From positions 164,912 through 228,911 of the forward strand of contig NZ_AQXE01000003.1 of NCBI RefSeq assembly GCF_000375485.1: DNA of 64,000 nt. Reading direction: 5' to 3'. The position numbers were made by a program, and so were the translations under genes. Source of the stretch: Desulfovibrio oxyclinae DSM 11498. GTDB lineage: Bacteria; Desulfobacterota; Desulfovibrionia; Desulfovibrionales; Desulfovibrionaceae. Shown in pieces: positions 18,177 to 27,898 of the stretch (positions are counted from its first letter, which is position 1; each line of letters starts with the position of its first letter). The notes under the pieces were generated by a model. The model saw only the letters and a list, made by a program, of their open reading frames with translations, did not search any database and was not told where the DNA came from.

Positions 18177-19172
18177 ATGATAAGCGCCACCCCACGATTC
18201 TTCCTCGGCAAGACCGCACGGCTGGCCTGCATCCTGACGCTGGTCAGCGTGCTCGCCTTCACCCTCGTCTCCATGTCGCCAATTGATCCCGTCACCGCAT
18301 ATATCGGCATTGACCGAATGCAGATCAGCACCGAACAGGAACGCCTGATCATCGAGCGGTGGGGACTGGACAAGCCCGCTACCGAACGATTCTTCCTCTG
18401 GGCGGGCAATGTCCTGCGCGGCGATCTTGGCGACTCCATGATTTTCAACGAACCGGTCATCGATGTCATCGCCAAGCGGTTCAAGACCTCGCTCTGGCTG
18501 ATGCTGTCTGCATGGACCCTGTCCGGCGTGCTCGGATTCCTGCTCGGCGTGCTGGCCGGGATGCGGCGAGGCTCGCTGCTCGACCGGGGCATCCGGCTCT
18601 ACGCCTATACCCTTGCCTCCACGCCTTCCTTCTGGCTCGGGCTGGTGCTGCTTGCGATTTTCTCGGTTTCGCTCGGGCTGACGCCCATCTGTTGCGCCAC
18701 TCCCCCCGGAGTCTCCCCGGCAGATGCCACCCTGTGGGAACGAATCCAGCATCTCATTCTCCCGGCTGTGACGCTTTCGGTGGTGGGCGTGGCCCAGATC
18801 GCCCTGCACACCCGCGAAAAGATGATCGACGCCATGGAGAGCGACTATGCGCTCTTTGCCTTTGCTCAGGGAGAGAGCCGCTTCGGCGTGGCGTGTCGTC
18901 ATGCGCTGCGCAACGTGGCGCTTCCGGCGGTGACGCTCCAGTTCGCATCCCTCGGGGAACTCTTCGGCGGATCGGTGCTGGCGGAACAGGTTTTTTCCTA
19001 CCCCGGACTCGGACGCGCCACGGTGGAAGCCGGCATCAGGGGTGACGTTCCGCTACTGCTGGGCATCACGCTCTTCAGTGCGATCTTCGTTTTCTTCGGC
19101 AACTTCATGGCCGACCTGCTCTACGGTGTGCTCGATCCACGGATTCGCATCGGCAGGGAGGTGTCGCAATGA
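18177..19172 (+). CDS. ABC transporter permease, DppB/NikB type
   Basis: A 331-residue inner-membrane protein with about six hydrophobic helices and a long periplasmic loop after helix 1 (YIGIDRMQISTEQERLI, WGLDKP), as in DppB/NikB. The cytoplasmic EAA-like loop is RFGVACRHALRNVALPAVT and the C-terminus ends DPRIRIGREVS, typical for this family. It starts at an ATG 63 bp after the binding-protein stop and its stop overlaps the next start (ATGA). Confidence 0.88.
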   Translation: MISATPRFFLGKTARLACILTLVSVLAFTLVSMSPIDPVTAYIGIDRMQISTEQERLIIERWGLDKPATERFFLWAGNVLRGDLGDSMIFNEPVIDVIAKRFKTSLWLMLSAWTLSGVLGFLLGVLAGMRRGSLLDRGIRLYAYTLASTPSFWLGLVLLAIFSVSLGLTPICCATPPGVSPADATLWERIQHLILPAVTLSVVGVAQIALHTREKMIDAMESDYALFAFAQGESRFGVACRHALRNVALPAVTLQFASLGELFGGSVLAEQVFSYPGLGRATVEAGIRGDVPLLLGITLFSAIFVFFGNFMADLLYGVLDPRIRIGREVSQ

Positions 19173-20044
19173 ACGGTTCCTCTATCATGCATTCACCGTC
19201 CACGAGCCTTGCGGACCGGCTGCGCCTCATGGACGGTCGCGGTCGGGCCGCATGGACCGTAGGGCTCTGTTGCCTCTACTTCGCATCCCTCGCCGTAACG
19301 GCATGGCTCATGGATGACTCCGGCCTGTCCACGGACTTCATGAACCGAAAACTCGCCCCGAGCCTCGCGTATCCTTTCGGCACGGATTGGCTCGGGCGGG
19401 ACATGCTGGTCCGCACGGTCAAAGGGCTGTGTCGAAGCCTCGGCATCGGTCTCATGGCAGCAGTGTTCAGCTCCTTCGTATCGGCCGGACTGGGCATTGC
19501 GGCCGCCACCCTCGGTCCGAGGGTGGATGCGGCGGTCTCCGGCCTTATCGATCTCGTCATGGCCACGCCGCATCTGGTCTTGCTGATTCTCGTCTCCTTT
19601 GCCTGCGGTGGCGGCGCAACCGGCGTGGTGGTTGCCGTAACGGTCTCGCACTGGCCTCGGCTGGCCCGAATCATCCGCGCCGAGGTGCTGCAACTCAGGC
19701 AGGCTGAATTCATACGCCTTTCACACCGCATGGGACGCAGCCCCCTGTGGATAGCCCGACACCATATGCTTCCCCACGTGCTGCCGCAGTTCGTCATCGG
19801 GCTGATCCTGCTGTTCCCCCACGCCATTCTGCACGCAGCCGGACTGACCTTCCTCGGATTCGGCCTGTCCCCCCATAATCCGTCCATCGGCATCCTTCTG
19901 GCGGAATCCATGCGCCACCTTTCCACGGGGTACTGGTGGCTGGCGGTGCTGCCGGGGTTGTCGCTTGTGGTGACGGTAAAGCTCTTCGACGTACTCGGGA
20001 ACCGCCTCAGGCTCATCACGGAACCCAGAACCAGTCAGGTGTAA
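19169..20044 (+). CDS. ABC transporter permease, DppC/NikC type
   Basis: A 291-residue partner permease starting in an ATGA overlap. It has the DppC N-terminal helix, the PFGTDWLGRDMLVRTVKG motif and the EAA loop IRLSHRMGRSPLWIARHHMLPHVLPQ, followed by TFLGFGLSPHNPSIGILL near the C-terminus. It forms the channel heterodimer with the product of the preceding gene. Confidence 0.88.
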   Translation: MNGSSIMHSPSTSLADRLRLMDGRGRAAWTVGLCCLYFASLAVTAWLMDDSGLSTDFMNRKLAPSLAYPFGTDWLGRDMLVRTVKGLCRSLGIGLMAAVFSSFVSAGLGIAAATLGPRVDAAVSGLIDLVMATPHLVLLILVSFACGGGATGVVVAVTVSHWPRLARIIRAEVLQLRQAEFIRLSHRMGRSPLWIARHHMLPHVLPQFVIGLILLFPHAILHAAGLTFLGFGLSPHNPSIGILLAESMRHLSTGYWWLAVLPGLSLVVTVKLFDVLGNRLRLITEPRTSQV

Positions 20045-20046
20045 TC

Positions 20047-20973
20047 ATGCTCGACATCGACAACCTTCGGGTGGAGTTCACCCGCTACGGACGCGGCGGC
20101 AAACGTACCACGGCCCGTCCGGTCAACGACCTCACGTTGGACATGCGCGCGGGGGAAATCCTTGCAGTCATCGGTTCAAGCGGCTCCGGCAAGAGTCTGC
20201 TGGCTCACGCCCTGTTGGGACTGCTCCCCGCCAATGCACGCATCTCGGGCGTCATGACATATCGCGACAAAGCGCTCACCCCAAAACGCATCAGAAGACT
20301 GCGTGGCCGTGAAATAGCCCTTGTGCCGCAGTCAGTGGCGCATCTGAATCCACTGGTAAACGTGGGCAGGCAAGTCTACCGCGCCGCAAGGCTTAGCGGC
20401 CAATGCTGCCAGACCGCTGCCACGAGACGCGACGAGTCCTTCGAGCGCTACAACCTTCGCGACACCGTACGCAGCATGTTTCCCTTTCAGGTTTCGGGAG
20501 GCATGGCGCGACGCGTGCTCACCGCCACGGCGACTGCGGGCGACGCAAGACTGCTCATCGCCGACGAGCCCACCACGGGGCTGGATGAAGAGGCGGCCCG
20601 AAGCTCTCTGGAATACCTGAGACGCCTCGCGGACGGAGGCAAATCGGTGATGCTCATCAGCCATGATCTGGAAGCGGCCCTCTCCGTGGCGGACCGGGTC
20701 GCCGTCATCTACGCCGGGAGCGTGGTGGAAATTGCGCCGGTGTTCCAGTTTCGCGAAAACGGGCACATCAGGCATCCTTACACGCAGGCGCTCTGGGATG
20801 CCCTGCCCGGACGCAGCTTCACGCACATTCCGGGCAATCAGCCCGCAGAGGACGATGACAGGCCGGGTTGCTCCTTCGCGGACCGATGCCCCCGTGTCAG
20901 AAAGCAGTGCCGCGAATCCGCACCGGAAATGCGGACCGTCGAAGCAAACCGTGTGAGGTGTCATCATGCTTAG
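20047..20973 (+). CDS. ABC transporter ATP-binding protein, DppD/NikD type
   Basis: The ATG at 20047 gives 308 residues; a longer frame overlaps the permease. Walker A is GSSGSGKS, the signature is VSGGMARRV (instead of LSGGMRQRV), and Walker B is LLIADEPTT. A C-terminal oligopeptide-type extension contains CSFADRCPRVRKQCRES, the Cys cluster found in OppD/DppD-type subunits. Two bases separate it from the permease gene. Confidence 0.9.
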   Translation: MLDIDNLRVEFTRYGRGGKRTTARPVNDLTLDMRAGEILAVIGSSGSGKSLLAHALLGLLPANARISGVMTYRDKALTPKRIRRLRGREIALVPQSVAHLNPLVNVGRQVYRAARLSGQCCQTAATRRDESFERYNLRDTVRSMFPFQVSGGMARRVLTATATAGDARLLIADEPTTGLDEEAARSSLEYLRRLADGGKSVMLISHDLEAALSVADRVAVIYAGSVVEIAPVFQFRENGHIRHPYTQALWDALPGRSFTHIPGNQPAEDDDRPGCSFADRCPRVRKQCRESAPEMRTVEANRVRCHHA

Positions 20974-21607
20974 AGCGGATAATGTCTCGTTCCGTTATGA
21001 AACCGGCCCGTGGATTCTTTCGGACACCAGCATCGGCATTCGCCCTGGCGAAGTCGTGGGGCTGCCGGGACCCAGCGGACGCGGCAAGACGACTCTTGCG
21101 AGGCTCCTCGGGGGCTATCTGCATCCGGAGAAAGGGAGGATCGGCATCGGCGGCGACAAGCTGCCACGTCGTGGCTTCCACCCGGTTCAGCTTGTATTTC
21201 AGCACCCCGAACTGGCCATGAATCCACGTTGGAAAGCATGGAGAATCCTATCCGAAGCAGGCGAGCCTGACCCGCAGGTTGTGGAAGCGCTCGGCATTTG
21301 CCACCACTGGTTTTCACGGTATCCGCACGAGCTTTCAGGCGGAGAACTCCAACGGCTGGCGCTGGCGCGGGCCATGAATCCGGCGACGCGTTATATCGTG
21401 GCGGACGAAATGACCGCCATGCTGGACCCCAACACGCAGGCGCTCATCTGGAACGTGGTTCTGGACTGGGCCCAACGCCGCAATGTGGGGATACTCGCCG
21501 TAAGTCACGACAGAAAACTGCTCTCCCGCGTGGCAGACCGGGTGGAAAGCATGTTTGACGACATGGTGGCGTTTCCGGAAAACGAAAAAGGACGCGAGGC
21601 CGCCTGA
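20966..21607 (+). CDS. ABC transporter ATP-binding protein, DppF/NikE type, short
   Basis: A 213-residue ATPase overlapping the previous gene by 8 nt. Walker A is PSGRGKTT, the signature ELSGGELQRLALARAM and Walker B YIVADEMTAMLD (Met in place of Pro after Glu). It lacks the usual C-terminal oligopeptide extension of DppF and is about 50-100 residues shorter, similar to NikE-like or metallophore-uptake subunits. Confidence 0.87.
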   Translation: MLRADNVSFRYETGPWILSDTSIGIRPGEVVGLPGPSGRGKTTLARLLGGYLHPEKGRIGIGGDKLPRRGFHPVQLVFQHPELAMNPRWKAWRILSEAGEPDPQVVEALGICHHWFSRYPHELSGGELQRLALARAMNPATRYIVADEMTAMLDPNTQALIWNVVLDWAQRRNVGILAVSHDRKLLSRVADRVESMFDDMVAFPENEKGREAA

Positions 21608-21626
21608 GGCTGCCCCGCGTCCTTTG
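21586..21626. terminator. Bidirectional terminator between ABC operon and protease gene
   Basis: AAAGGACGCG (21587-21596) pairs with CGCGTCCTTT (21616-21625); the left arm lies inside the last codons of the ATPase gene. On the minus strand the stem is followed by CTTTTTCGTTTT, so it serves best for the minus-strand unit ending at 21645. Confidence 0.6.
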
Positions 21627-21644
21627 GAATCATTTTCCTGCTAT

Positions 21645-22319
21645 CTAGAGGATTTCCAGCCCGGCCTCTTCCATGAGCGGAATCGCGTATTCAATGGAGA
21701 CCGCATAGGAGAAGCTGGTGGGCATCCCCCGCTCCTCTTCAGTTGCGGGCGAGGCTTCCAGCGGATCGAACCGTCCGCTGACGATGCCGATGACGCGCTG
21801 GTCCTCCATGTTCAGCAACGGGCCGCCGCGACTTCCGTCGTGCACGCGACTGTCGAACAGGAACAGCTTGGTCTCGTTGTTGGAACGCATCTTGGCGCAG
21901 ACCACGGCCTGCTGCATCACCTGATTGTAAATGCACTGAAAGCCGAAAGCGAAGCCGAGGCAGGCAACGCCGTTGCCCATATCCACGGCATCGGGGACGC
22001 CAATGACATGGTCCGGCATGGTAATCTCCATGCTTTCGCTGAAAGCCAGCAGGGCCACATCGCGGTCCTTGTCCTGACTGACGACGTGTACGGGCATCGC
22101 ATTGAGTTCTTCCGGGCTCATGGGTAGAAAGTCAACATCGGACGGGACCGGCACCACCATCAGGTTTTTATGGTTGCCGATGGCGTGGGAGACCGTAAGC
22201 AGGTAACCGTCGGGGTGCACCACGAAAGCAGTGCCGAGGAAGACCAGACGTTCCTGGTCGTCCATGCTGAAAAGCCGCATGCAGCCGTTTCGATAACGAA
22301 GATAAACGTCCTGAAGCAT
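21645..22319 (-). CDS. Trypsin-like serine protease, no signal peptide
   Basis: The ATG at 22319 gives 224 residues; the longer TTG start overlaps the upstream gene. The catalytic triad can be placed at H45 (LLTVSHAIG), D87 (DRDVALLAF) and S163 (HDGSRGGPLL, the GxSxGG-type nucleophile loop). There is no PDZ domain and no signal peptide, so it is shorter than HtrA/DegP and probably cytoplasmic. It lies 25 bp downstream of the betaine-binding-protein gene in the same direction. Its target is unknown. Confidence 0.8.
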   Translation of the reverse strand: MLQDVYLRYRNGCMRLFSMDDQERLVFLGTAFVVHPDGYLLTVSHAIGNHKNLMVVPVPSDVDFLPMSPEELNAMPVHVVSQDKDRDVALLAFSESMEITMPDHVIGVPDAVDMGNGVACLGFAFGFQCIYNQVMQQAVVCAKMRSNNETKLFLFDSRVHDGSRGGPLLNMEDQRVIGIVSGRFDPLEASPATEEERGMPTSFSYAVSIEYAIPLMEEAGLEIL

Positions 22320-22344
22320 CGATGGGAAACTCCGGTATATTGTT

Positions 22345-23238
22345 TTAAGGCAGCCAGGATTCAACGCGCTCGGAATGGGTATTCATCCAGCGCAGGGCCT
22401 TATCGTAAGGGAAAAGACCGCGGTCTTCCTGAATCCAGAGCATGAGTCGGCCCATTTCCTTGGGCGTCCAGTAGAAGTTGTTGAGCAGCGCGTAGACGTC
22501 GGGGTCCTCCTGCTGCAGTCCCTTGCGGACCATGGTGGCGATATGACCGCCCTGGCCGTAAACGCCTTCGGGATCATCAAGGAATTCGAGATTCCAGCGG
22601 GCGAACATCCAGTGCGGTTTCCAGCCCGTCACCACGATCCAGCGCTGATGGCTCACCGCTCGGGAAAGCTCGGCAACCATGGTCGCGTCGCTGCCGGGAA
22701 CCAGCCGCATCTTGTCTTTAAGACCGTACACCTTTAGGGCCTCTCTGGTCTTGTCCATGACACCGGCGCCTGGGTCGATCCCGATAATGCGGTTGTCGTA
22801 CTTCGAAGCGTCCTTTCCGAGTTCCGGGATGGACGTGGTCGGCACGTAGATGCGGTTTTTTATGCCGGTTCCCGTCGTAAAGCGGCCCTTAGGCACCTTG
22901 GGAACCACGAGCCCGATGCGCGTGCCTTCGAGGTTCGGGCCGAGATTTTCCACCTCGGAGCCGTACTGTTCGAAATATACGTCCTGCGTTTCCGGCAGCC
23001 ACGCGGAGAGCATGGCGTCCGCTTCGCCTTCGGCCACCATTCGCCACATGTTTTCGGCATCGGTGGCCACGAGTTCGCAGGTGCGTCCCAGCTTTTCCTG
23101 AAGCACGGCGCGCATGAGGTTGGCGCTGGCAGTGGAGGACGCCCATCCGGTGTAGGCGATGGTCACGGACCTCTTTGCCGCGAAGGCCGGAGAAGCTATC
23201 AGCAGCGTCAGGCAGAGAAGCAATACGAGTTTGCGCAA
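22345..23238 (-). CDS. Glycine betaine/proline-type substrate-binding protein (OpuAC family)
   Basis: A 297-residue protein with a signal peptide (MRKLVLLLCLTLLIASPAFA). The mature part has the OpuAC fold motifs: VTIAYTGWASSTASANLM at the start, a Trp-rich region (WIVVTGWKPHWMFARW) like the aromatic box that binds quaternary amines, and LLNNFYWTPKEM near the end. It is periplasmic. The gene is 40 bp downstream of a BCCT carrier, not next to OpuAA/AB-type ABC genes, so its translocator is unclear. Confidence 0.87.
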   Translation of the reverse strand: MRKLVLLLCLTLLIASPAFAAKRSVTIAYTGWASSTASANLMRAVLQEKLGRTCELVATDAENMWRMVAEGEADAMLSAWLPETQDVYFEQYGSEVENLGPNLEGTRIGLVVPKVPKGRFTTGTGIKNRIYVPTTSIPELGKDASKYDNRIIGIDPGAGVMDKTREALKVYGLKDKMRLVPGSDATMVAELSRAVSHQRWIVVTGWKPHWMFARWNLEFLDDPEGVYGQGGHIATMVRKGLQQEDPDVYALLNNFYWTPKEMGRLMLWIQEDRGLFPYDKALRWMNTHSERVESWLP

Positions 23239-23278
23239 AACGGTTCCTCCTGTTGTAGATGACGGGTCCGGGAAACGC

Positions 23279-24919
23279 CTACCAGAGTCGGCGCCTGCCG
23301 AATGTCTTGCCGGTCACGGGCTTGTGCTTGACGCGGAACCGCGACGGCTTTTTGCTGGCTTCGAGACTGAATTCCTGCGGACCGGCGTAATCGCTCAGCC
23401 CCTTGTAGAGTGAGTAACACATTCCAAGCAAAATGGCAGCGAACGGAAGGCCGGTGGTGATGGTGGCCGTCTGAAGCGCCACGAGTCCGCCGCCCATAAG
23501 CAGCACCGCCGCCACGACGCCTTCGAGGATGGCCCAGAAGAGCCGCGAGAGCACGGGCGGGTTCGGGTCGCCGCCGGAAGTGATGATGTCGATGACCATC
23601 GAGCCCGAGTCCGAGGACGTGACGAAGAAGGTCATGATGACCACCACGCCGAGCAGGGATGTGGCCTGCGACAGCGGGAAGTTCTCCAGCATCACGAACA
23701 GCGAGACGGGAATGTTTTCCTGCACAGCCTGCGCAATGCCGCCCGCGCCGAACATTTCGATATAAAGCGCCGTGTTGCCGAAGATGGTGATCCACAGGAA
23801 AGTGATCAGCGTCGGCACCAGCAGCACGCCCATGATGAACTGGCGGATGGTGCGGCCAAAGGACACGCGGGCGATGAACATGCCCACGAACGGCGACCAC
23901 GCGATCCACCACGCCCAGTAGAAGATGGTCCAGCCGTGCTGCCACTGGGTGTGCTCATACGTTTCGTTCCAGGTGGAAAGCTGGGGCAGGAACTGGATGT
24001 AGTAACCGATGTTCTCAAGCGTGCCGTTGAGGATGAACAGCGTGGGTCCGAGGACCAGCACGAAGATCGCAAGACCGCCTGCGAGTGCAATGTTGATCTC
24101 GCTGAGTCGGCGAATACCCTGATCCAGCCCCTTGACGACACTCCACGTGGCCACAAGGGTGATGCCCGCGATAAGGATGACCTGAATGGTGCTGCTCTGC
24201 CCGATGCCCCAAAGGTGGTCCAGTCCGGCATTCACCTGCTGGACCCCGAGGCCGAGGGAGGTAGCCACGCCGAACAGCGTCGCCACGGTGGCCATGATAT
24301 CGATGATGTTGCCAATCCAGCCGTAAATCTTATCCCCGAAAATGGGATAGAATGCGGTGCGGATGGAGAGCGGCAGCCCCTTGTTGAAGGAGAAGAAGGC
24401 CAAGGCCAGCGCCACGATGGTGTACACGCCCCACGGGTGCAGTCCCCAATGCAGGAAGGTGATGTCCATGGCCTTGCGCGCCGCCTCGGTGGTGCCCGGT
24501 TCCGTCAACGGGTTCGCCACGAAATGGAACATGGGTTCCGCAACGCTGTAAAAGAGCAGGCCGATACCCATGCCTGCGGAAAAGAGCATGGCGAACCAGC
24601 CTCCGGTGGAAAACTCCGGCTCCGCGTCCGGCCCGCCCAGCCGTATGTCCCCGAACCTGCTGGCCAGCAGTAGAAGGACGAACAGCAGGACGATATTGAT
24701 CGTGGCGATGAAGAACCACCCCGCATAGGTGGACATGTACGACTGCATCGCCTGAAACACGTTGCCGAGAAGCTGCTGGAAAATGATCGTGACGGTCACG
24801 AACAAAATGATCGCACCCGCGGATCCGAAAAAGACCCATGGGTGCACTTCCAGGTGAAACCAGCCTTCTTTTCGGGCTCCGCTTTCCACTTGACCGTTGC
24901 TGCTTTCCTGTTCACTCAC
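23279..24919 (-). CDS. BCCT-family betaine/carnitine/choline transporter
   Basis: A 546-residue secondary transporter with twelve predicted helices. The central substrate segment reads WTIFYWAWWIAWSPFVGMF, matching the Trp-rich box of BetP-type carriers, and a GMGIGLLFYSVAEP motif is in helix 3. Uptake is normally Na+- or H+-driven, fitting the Na+ economy suggested by the N-ATPase. Short charged N- and C-terminal tails may serve osmosensing. With the betaine-binding protein downstream it likely imports osmoprotectants such as glycine betaine. Confidence 0.92.
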   Translation of the reverse strand: MSEQESSNGQVESGARKEGWFHLEVHPWVFFGSAGAIILFVTVTIIFQQLLGNVFQAMQSYMSTYAGWFFIATINIVLLFVLLLLASRFGDIRLGGPDAEPEFSTGGWFAMLFSAGMGIGLLFYSVAEPMFHFVANPLTEPGTTEAARKAMDITFLHWGLHPWGVYTIVALALAFFSFNKGLPLSIRTAFYPIFGDKIYGWIGNIIDIMATVATLFGVATSLGLGVQQVNAGLDHLWGIGQSSTIQVILIAGITLVATWSVVKGLDQGIRRLSEINIALAGGLAIFVLVLGPTLFILNGTLENIGYYIQFLPQLSTWNETYEHTQWQHGWTIFYWAWWIAWSPFVGMFIARVSFGRTIRQFIMGVLLVPTLITFLWITIFGNTALYIEMFGAGGIAQAVQENIPVSLFVMLENFPLSQATSLLGVVVIMTFFVTSSDSGSMVIDIITSGGDPNPPVLSRLFWAILEGVVAAVLLMGGGLVALQTATITTGLPFAAILLGMCYSLYKGLSDYAGPQEFSLEASKKPSRFRVKHKPVTGKTFGRRRLW

Positions 24920-25180
24920 GTTGAATATCCTCGAAATCGTGATGAGGCCCCGAACGGGGCGGATTACGTATTTACCACCTCTGCCAGCGGCGCGATGCGA
25001 CGTCCCCTCTCCAGCGCCCTTCCTGTATTCAGGCAGCCGGCACGCCGGGCAGACAAGTGTACATTTTCAGATTGTTAAACCTAGGTCACATGAAAGCCCC
25101 GGTCAAGAGATGCGCCGTCAGATTCTTAGCATAATGCAACAGCCTCGGAAGGTGCGACATTATTAACGACGGCAGCGGTG

Positions 25181-27688
25181 CTAGCCTCGACGACTCTCAT
25201 CAAGGGCGCGAATGATCGTCTTGGACAGCCGCGTCATGTCGAAGGGCTTCATCAGGATGGCCCGGATACCTACTTCACCCGGGCGGATGTTGTCCAGCGA
25301 CGATGAGAACCCCGTACAGAGCACCACCGGAAGGTCGGGCCGAAGCTCGTGAACGGCCGCGGCCAGCCTGTCGCCGGTCATGTAGGGCATGGTCTGGTCC
25401 GTGATGAGCACATCAAAGTCATCAGGCGCGGCCTCGAACAATTCCAGCGCCCTGCGGCTCTCATTGACGCCGACCACCGAATAGCCGAGATCGGTGAGCA
25501 TCTGCTCGCCCACCTCGACCATGTCCGGCTCGTCGTCCACCAACAGGACGCGTCCGCTTCCGCGCTGCGGCACGGACCGGGGGCGCGATGGTGTCCTGTC
25601 GGCCTCGTCCGCGCCCGGAGCTTCCGGAATATACACCTCGAAGACGGTGCCCTCGCCGGGTGTGCTTCGCACATTGATGCCGCCGTTCATGCTTCCTATG
25701 ATGCCGTGCACCATCGAAAGTCCGAGTCCCGTTCCCTTGCTCTGCGGCTTGGTGGTGAAGAACGGGTCGAAGATGCGGTTCATGATGTTTTCCGGAATTC
25801 CCACCCCGGTGTCCGCCACGCTGAGTTTGAGATAGTCGCCCGCTTCGAGGCGGCCTCCGGGCAATAGAAGCGGCCCGTCGAGCTTTTCGCGGTTCAGTGT
25901 CAGGGAAAGAAGCCCGCCCTCTTCCTCCATGGCGTACGCCGCATTGGTGCCGAGGTTGGTAATGACCTGATGCACCTGACTGGAATCACCGAGAATCCAG
26001 CCGTGCTCCACGCCCATGTCCAGCCGCACCTCGATGGTGGACGGCAGGGAGATGCGCAGGAAATTGTCCACCTCGCGCAACAGCGGGACCATGTCCACGC
26101 GTTTGCTGTCAGGCTTGCGCCTGCGGCTGAAGACCAGAATCTGGTTGACCATTTCCTTGGCGCGCTGGGCGGAATGCATGATGCGCCCCATGTTGGAATG
26201 TCCGCGCGTGCCCTCCTCCAGCGTCGGCATGGCCAGTTCCGCGTACCCCAGAATGGCCGCAAGAATGTTGTTGAAATCATGCGCGATGCCGCCCGCAAGC
26301 GTCCCCAGCTCCTCAAGCTTCTGGCTTTGGCGCAGCTGCTTTTCCATTTGCAGTTGTTCCGTGATGTCACGGGCCACCTCGACGTATCCAGTCATGCGAC
26401 CGGTGTCGTCGTGAATGGGCGAAATACTCAGGTCAACCACATAATCCGCGCCGGATTTCTTGCGGTAGGTCGTCTGCCCGCGCCAGACTTCGCCCCGCTC
26501 CAGACTCTCCCATATCTCGGTGAAAAAATCCTCACTGTGGGCGTCGCTTCGCACGATGGAGACATGGCGGCCTTTGAGATCGTCGAGAGAATATTCGCTC
26601 ATTCGCTCGAACGACGGGTTCATGTACTCCATTATCCCATCGGTATTGATGATGAATATGCCGTCCTGCGCCTGCTCTATGGCGGTCATAAGCCGCACGC
26701 GCTCGTTGAGTTCCTTCTTGAGTTCAAGCGTACTCTCGCTGATGCGCTTCTGCAGCGTGCGGTTCCATGAAATGATGAAGGCCACGAAAAGAACGATCAG
26801 CAGAATCCCGCCCGCGATGTAGACCCAGAAGCGCTTGTTCTGGAGCAGGAAGGATATGTAGTGCTGGTCGAGGGTGACCCACTTGCGGTAGATTCTGTCA
26901 TGCTCTTCCTGACTGATGGAATCCAGCCCCTTCTGCAGGATGGAGTTGAGCATGGGCCAATCCGAACGGGTGGCTATACGATGGAATATCTTGTAGTCGG
27001 TGTGCCCGGCCACTCTGAGGTTGGTGATACCCTTTTCCTCTATGAAATAACTTGCTTGCGGCAGGGAGATGATAGTGGCGTCTATCTCGTCGAAGGAGAC
27101 GTGCAGCAGCGCGGCCAGATAGTTGTAAACGGGCTGGATGTGGATTTCCGGATAATATTTTCGGACGTAGTCGATGACCGCATTGCTTTTGGGCAGGGCA
27201 AGGTCCATGTCGCTCATGTCCTTGAGCCGCAGGTAGCGCTTCTGGTTCTTGTTGACCAGAATGACGGTGGGGATCACAAGGTAAGGCCGTGTGAAGCGCA
27301 TGTAGTCGATGCTTGCGGGGTTGGCCCAGAACGCGGCGATGAGGTCCACCTCCCTGTCCTCTGCCTTTTGCAGCAACTTCTTGAGGTTGGTGGTCTCCAC
27401 CACCTCGAACTCCATGCCCAGCCGGTCTCCCAGAAGGTGCATGTAGTCCGCGACCATGCCCTTGTACTCGGCCTTTTCACCAAAGAATTCCAGCGGACGG
27501 GTTGACGGAGTGACCCCGAGTCGTATCTTCTTGTGGTCGGCGATCCACTCGCGCTCCTGCGGCGTGAGCTTGAGCCGCTGACGACTCGACGAGCCGAGGA
27601 ACAGCGCACCGAGCACGGCCAGCACCACGAATCCTGCCACCGCGAACTTCACGTACGGGCGACGCATCGCCGACATTCTTTTCGCCAT
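25181..27688 (-). CDS. Hybrid sensor histidine kinase with periplasmic SBP-like domain
   Basis: 835 residues from the ATG at 27688 (a GTG one codon upstream is possible). An N-terminal membrane anchor is followed by a periplasmic family 3 solute-binding domain (KIRLGVTPSTRPLEFFGEKA, about residues 50-285), a second membrane helix (about 293-312), a PAS domain (about 335-450), HisKA with GGIAHDFNNILAAILGYAEL, HATPase with DTGVGIP and GTGLGLS, and a C-terminal receiver (LLVDDEPDM, LITDQTMPYMTG, LMKPFD). It probably senses an amino acid or carboxylate in the periplasm. It is divergent from an NtrC-type regulator and near a TRAP transporter and serine dehydratases, a likely regulon. Confidence 0.9.
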   Translation of the reverse strand: MAKRMSAMRRPYVKFAVAGFVVLAVLGALFLGSSSRQRLKLTPQEREWIADHKKIRLGVTPSTRPLEFFGEKAEYKGMVADYMHLLGDRLGMEFEVVETTNLKKLLQKAEDREVDLIAAFWANPASIDYMRFTRPYLVIPTVILVNKNQKRYLRLKDMSDMDLALPKSNAVIDYVRKYYPEIHIQPVYNYLAALLHVSFDEIDATIISLPQASYFIEEKGITNLRVAGHTDYKIFHRIATRSDWPMLNSILQKGLDSISQEEHDRIYRKWVTLDQHYISFLLQNKRFWVYIAGGILLIVLFVAFIISWNRTLQKRISESTLELKKELNERVRLMTAIEQAQDGIFIINTDGIMEYMNPSFERMSEYSLDDLKGRHVSIVRSDAHSEDFFTEIWESLERGEVWRGQTTYRKKSGADYVVDLSISPIHDDTGRMTGYVEVARDITEQLQMEKQLRQSQKLEELGTLAGGIAHDFNNILAAILGYAELAMPTLEEGTRGHSNMGRIMHSAQRAKEMVNQILVFSRRRKPDSKRVDMVPLLREVDNFLRISLPSTIEVRLDMGVEHGWILGDSSQVHQVITNLGTNAAYAMEEEGGLLSLTLNREKLDGPLLLPGGRLEAGDYLKLSVADTGVGIPENIMNRIFDPFFTTKPQSKGTGLGLSMVHGIIGSMNGGINVRSTPGEGTVFEVYIPEAPGADEADRTPSRPRSVPQRGSGRVLLVDDEPDMVEVGEQMLTDLGYSVVGVNESRRALELFEAAPDDFDVLITDQTMPYMTGDRLAAAVHELRPDLPVVLCTGFSSSLDNIRPGEVGIRAILMKPFDMTRLSKTIIRALDESRRG

Positions 27689-27850
27689 CACGTCCTTCCC
27701 CCTCGCGGCCTCATGAAACGTCCCGGCCGCTCATGGAATATAAGTCGTGCAACCCTTTTGCGCAAGCTCGGCTCAAATACGCGTAATAACGCATAGATTT
27801 TTCAAGCAAAAAGGAAGAGCGAGGCCGCGGCTCGACAAATTTCGCAAAAT

Positions 27851-27864
27851 GGGACATATGTCCC
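27851..27864. promoter_or_regulatory. Palindrome GGGACATATGTCCC, candidate regulator-binding site
   Basis: A perfect 14-bp palindrome (GGGAC-N4-GTCCC) in the divergent region, 35 bp before the ATG of the NtrC-type gene. The same half-sites with 4-bp spacing recur at 29414-29427, upstream of the TRAP genes. Autoregulation by the adjacent regulator is the simplest reading. Confidence 0.6.
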
Positions 27865-27898
27865 GCAGGCTTCATTAAACGGAACGAGGGACAGTAGC

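Noticed and set aside
16512..21607. Assignment of the ABC importer to nickel or to a named metallophore
   Set aside because: The protein families are shared by dipeptide, nickel and metallophore importers and no substrate-specific residue set or metal-responsive operator could be identified.
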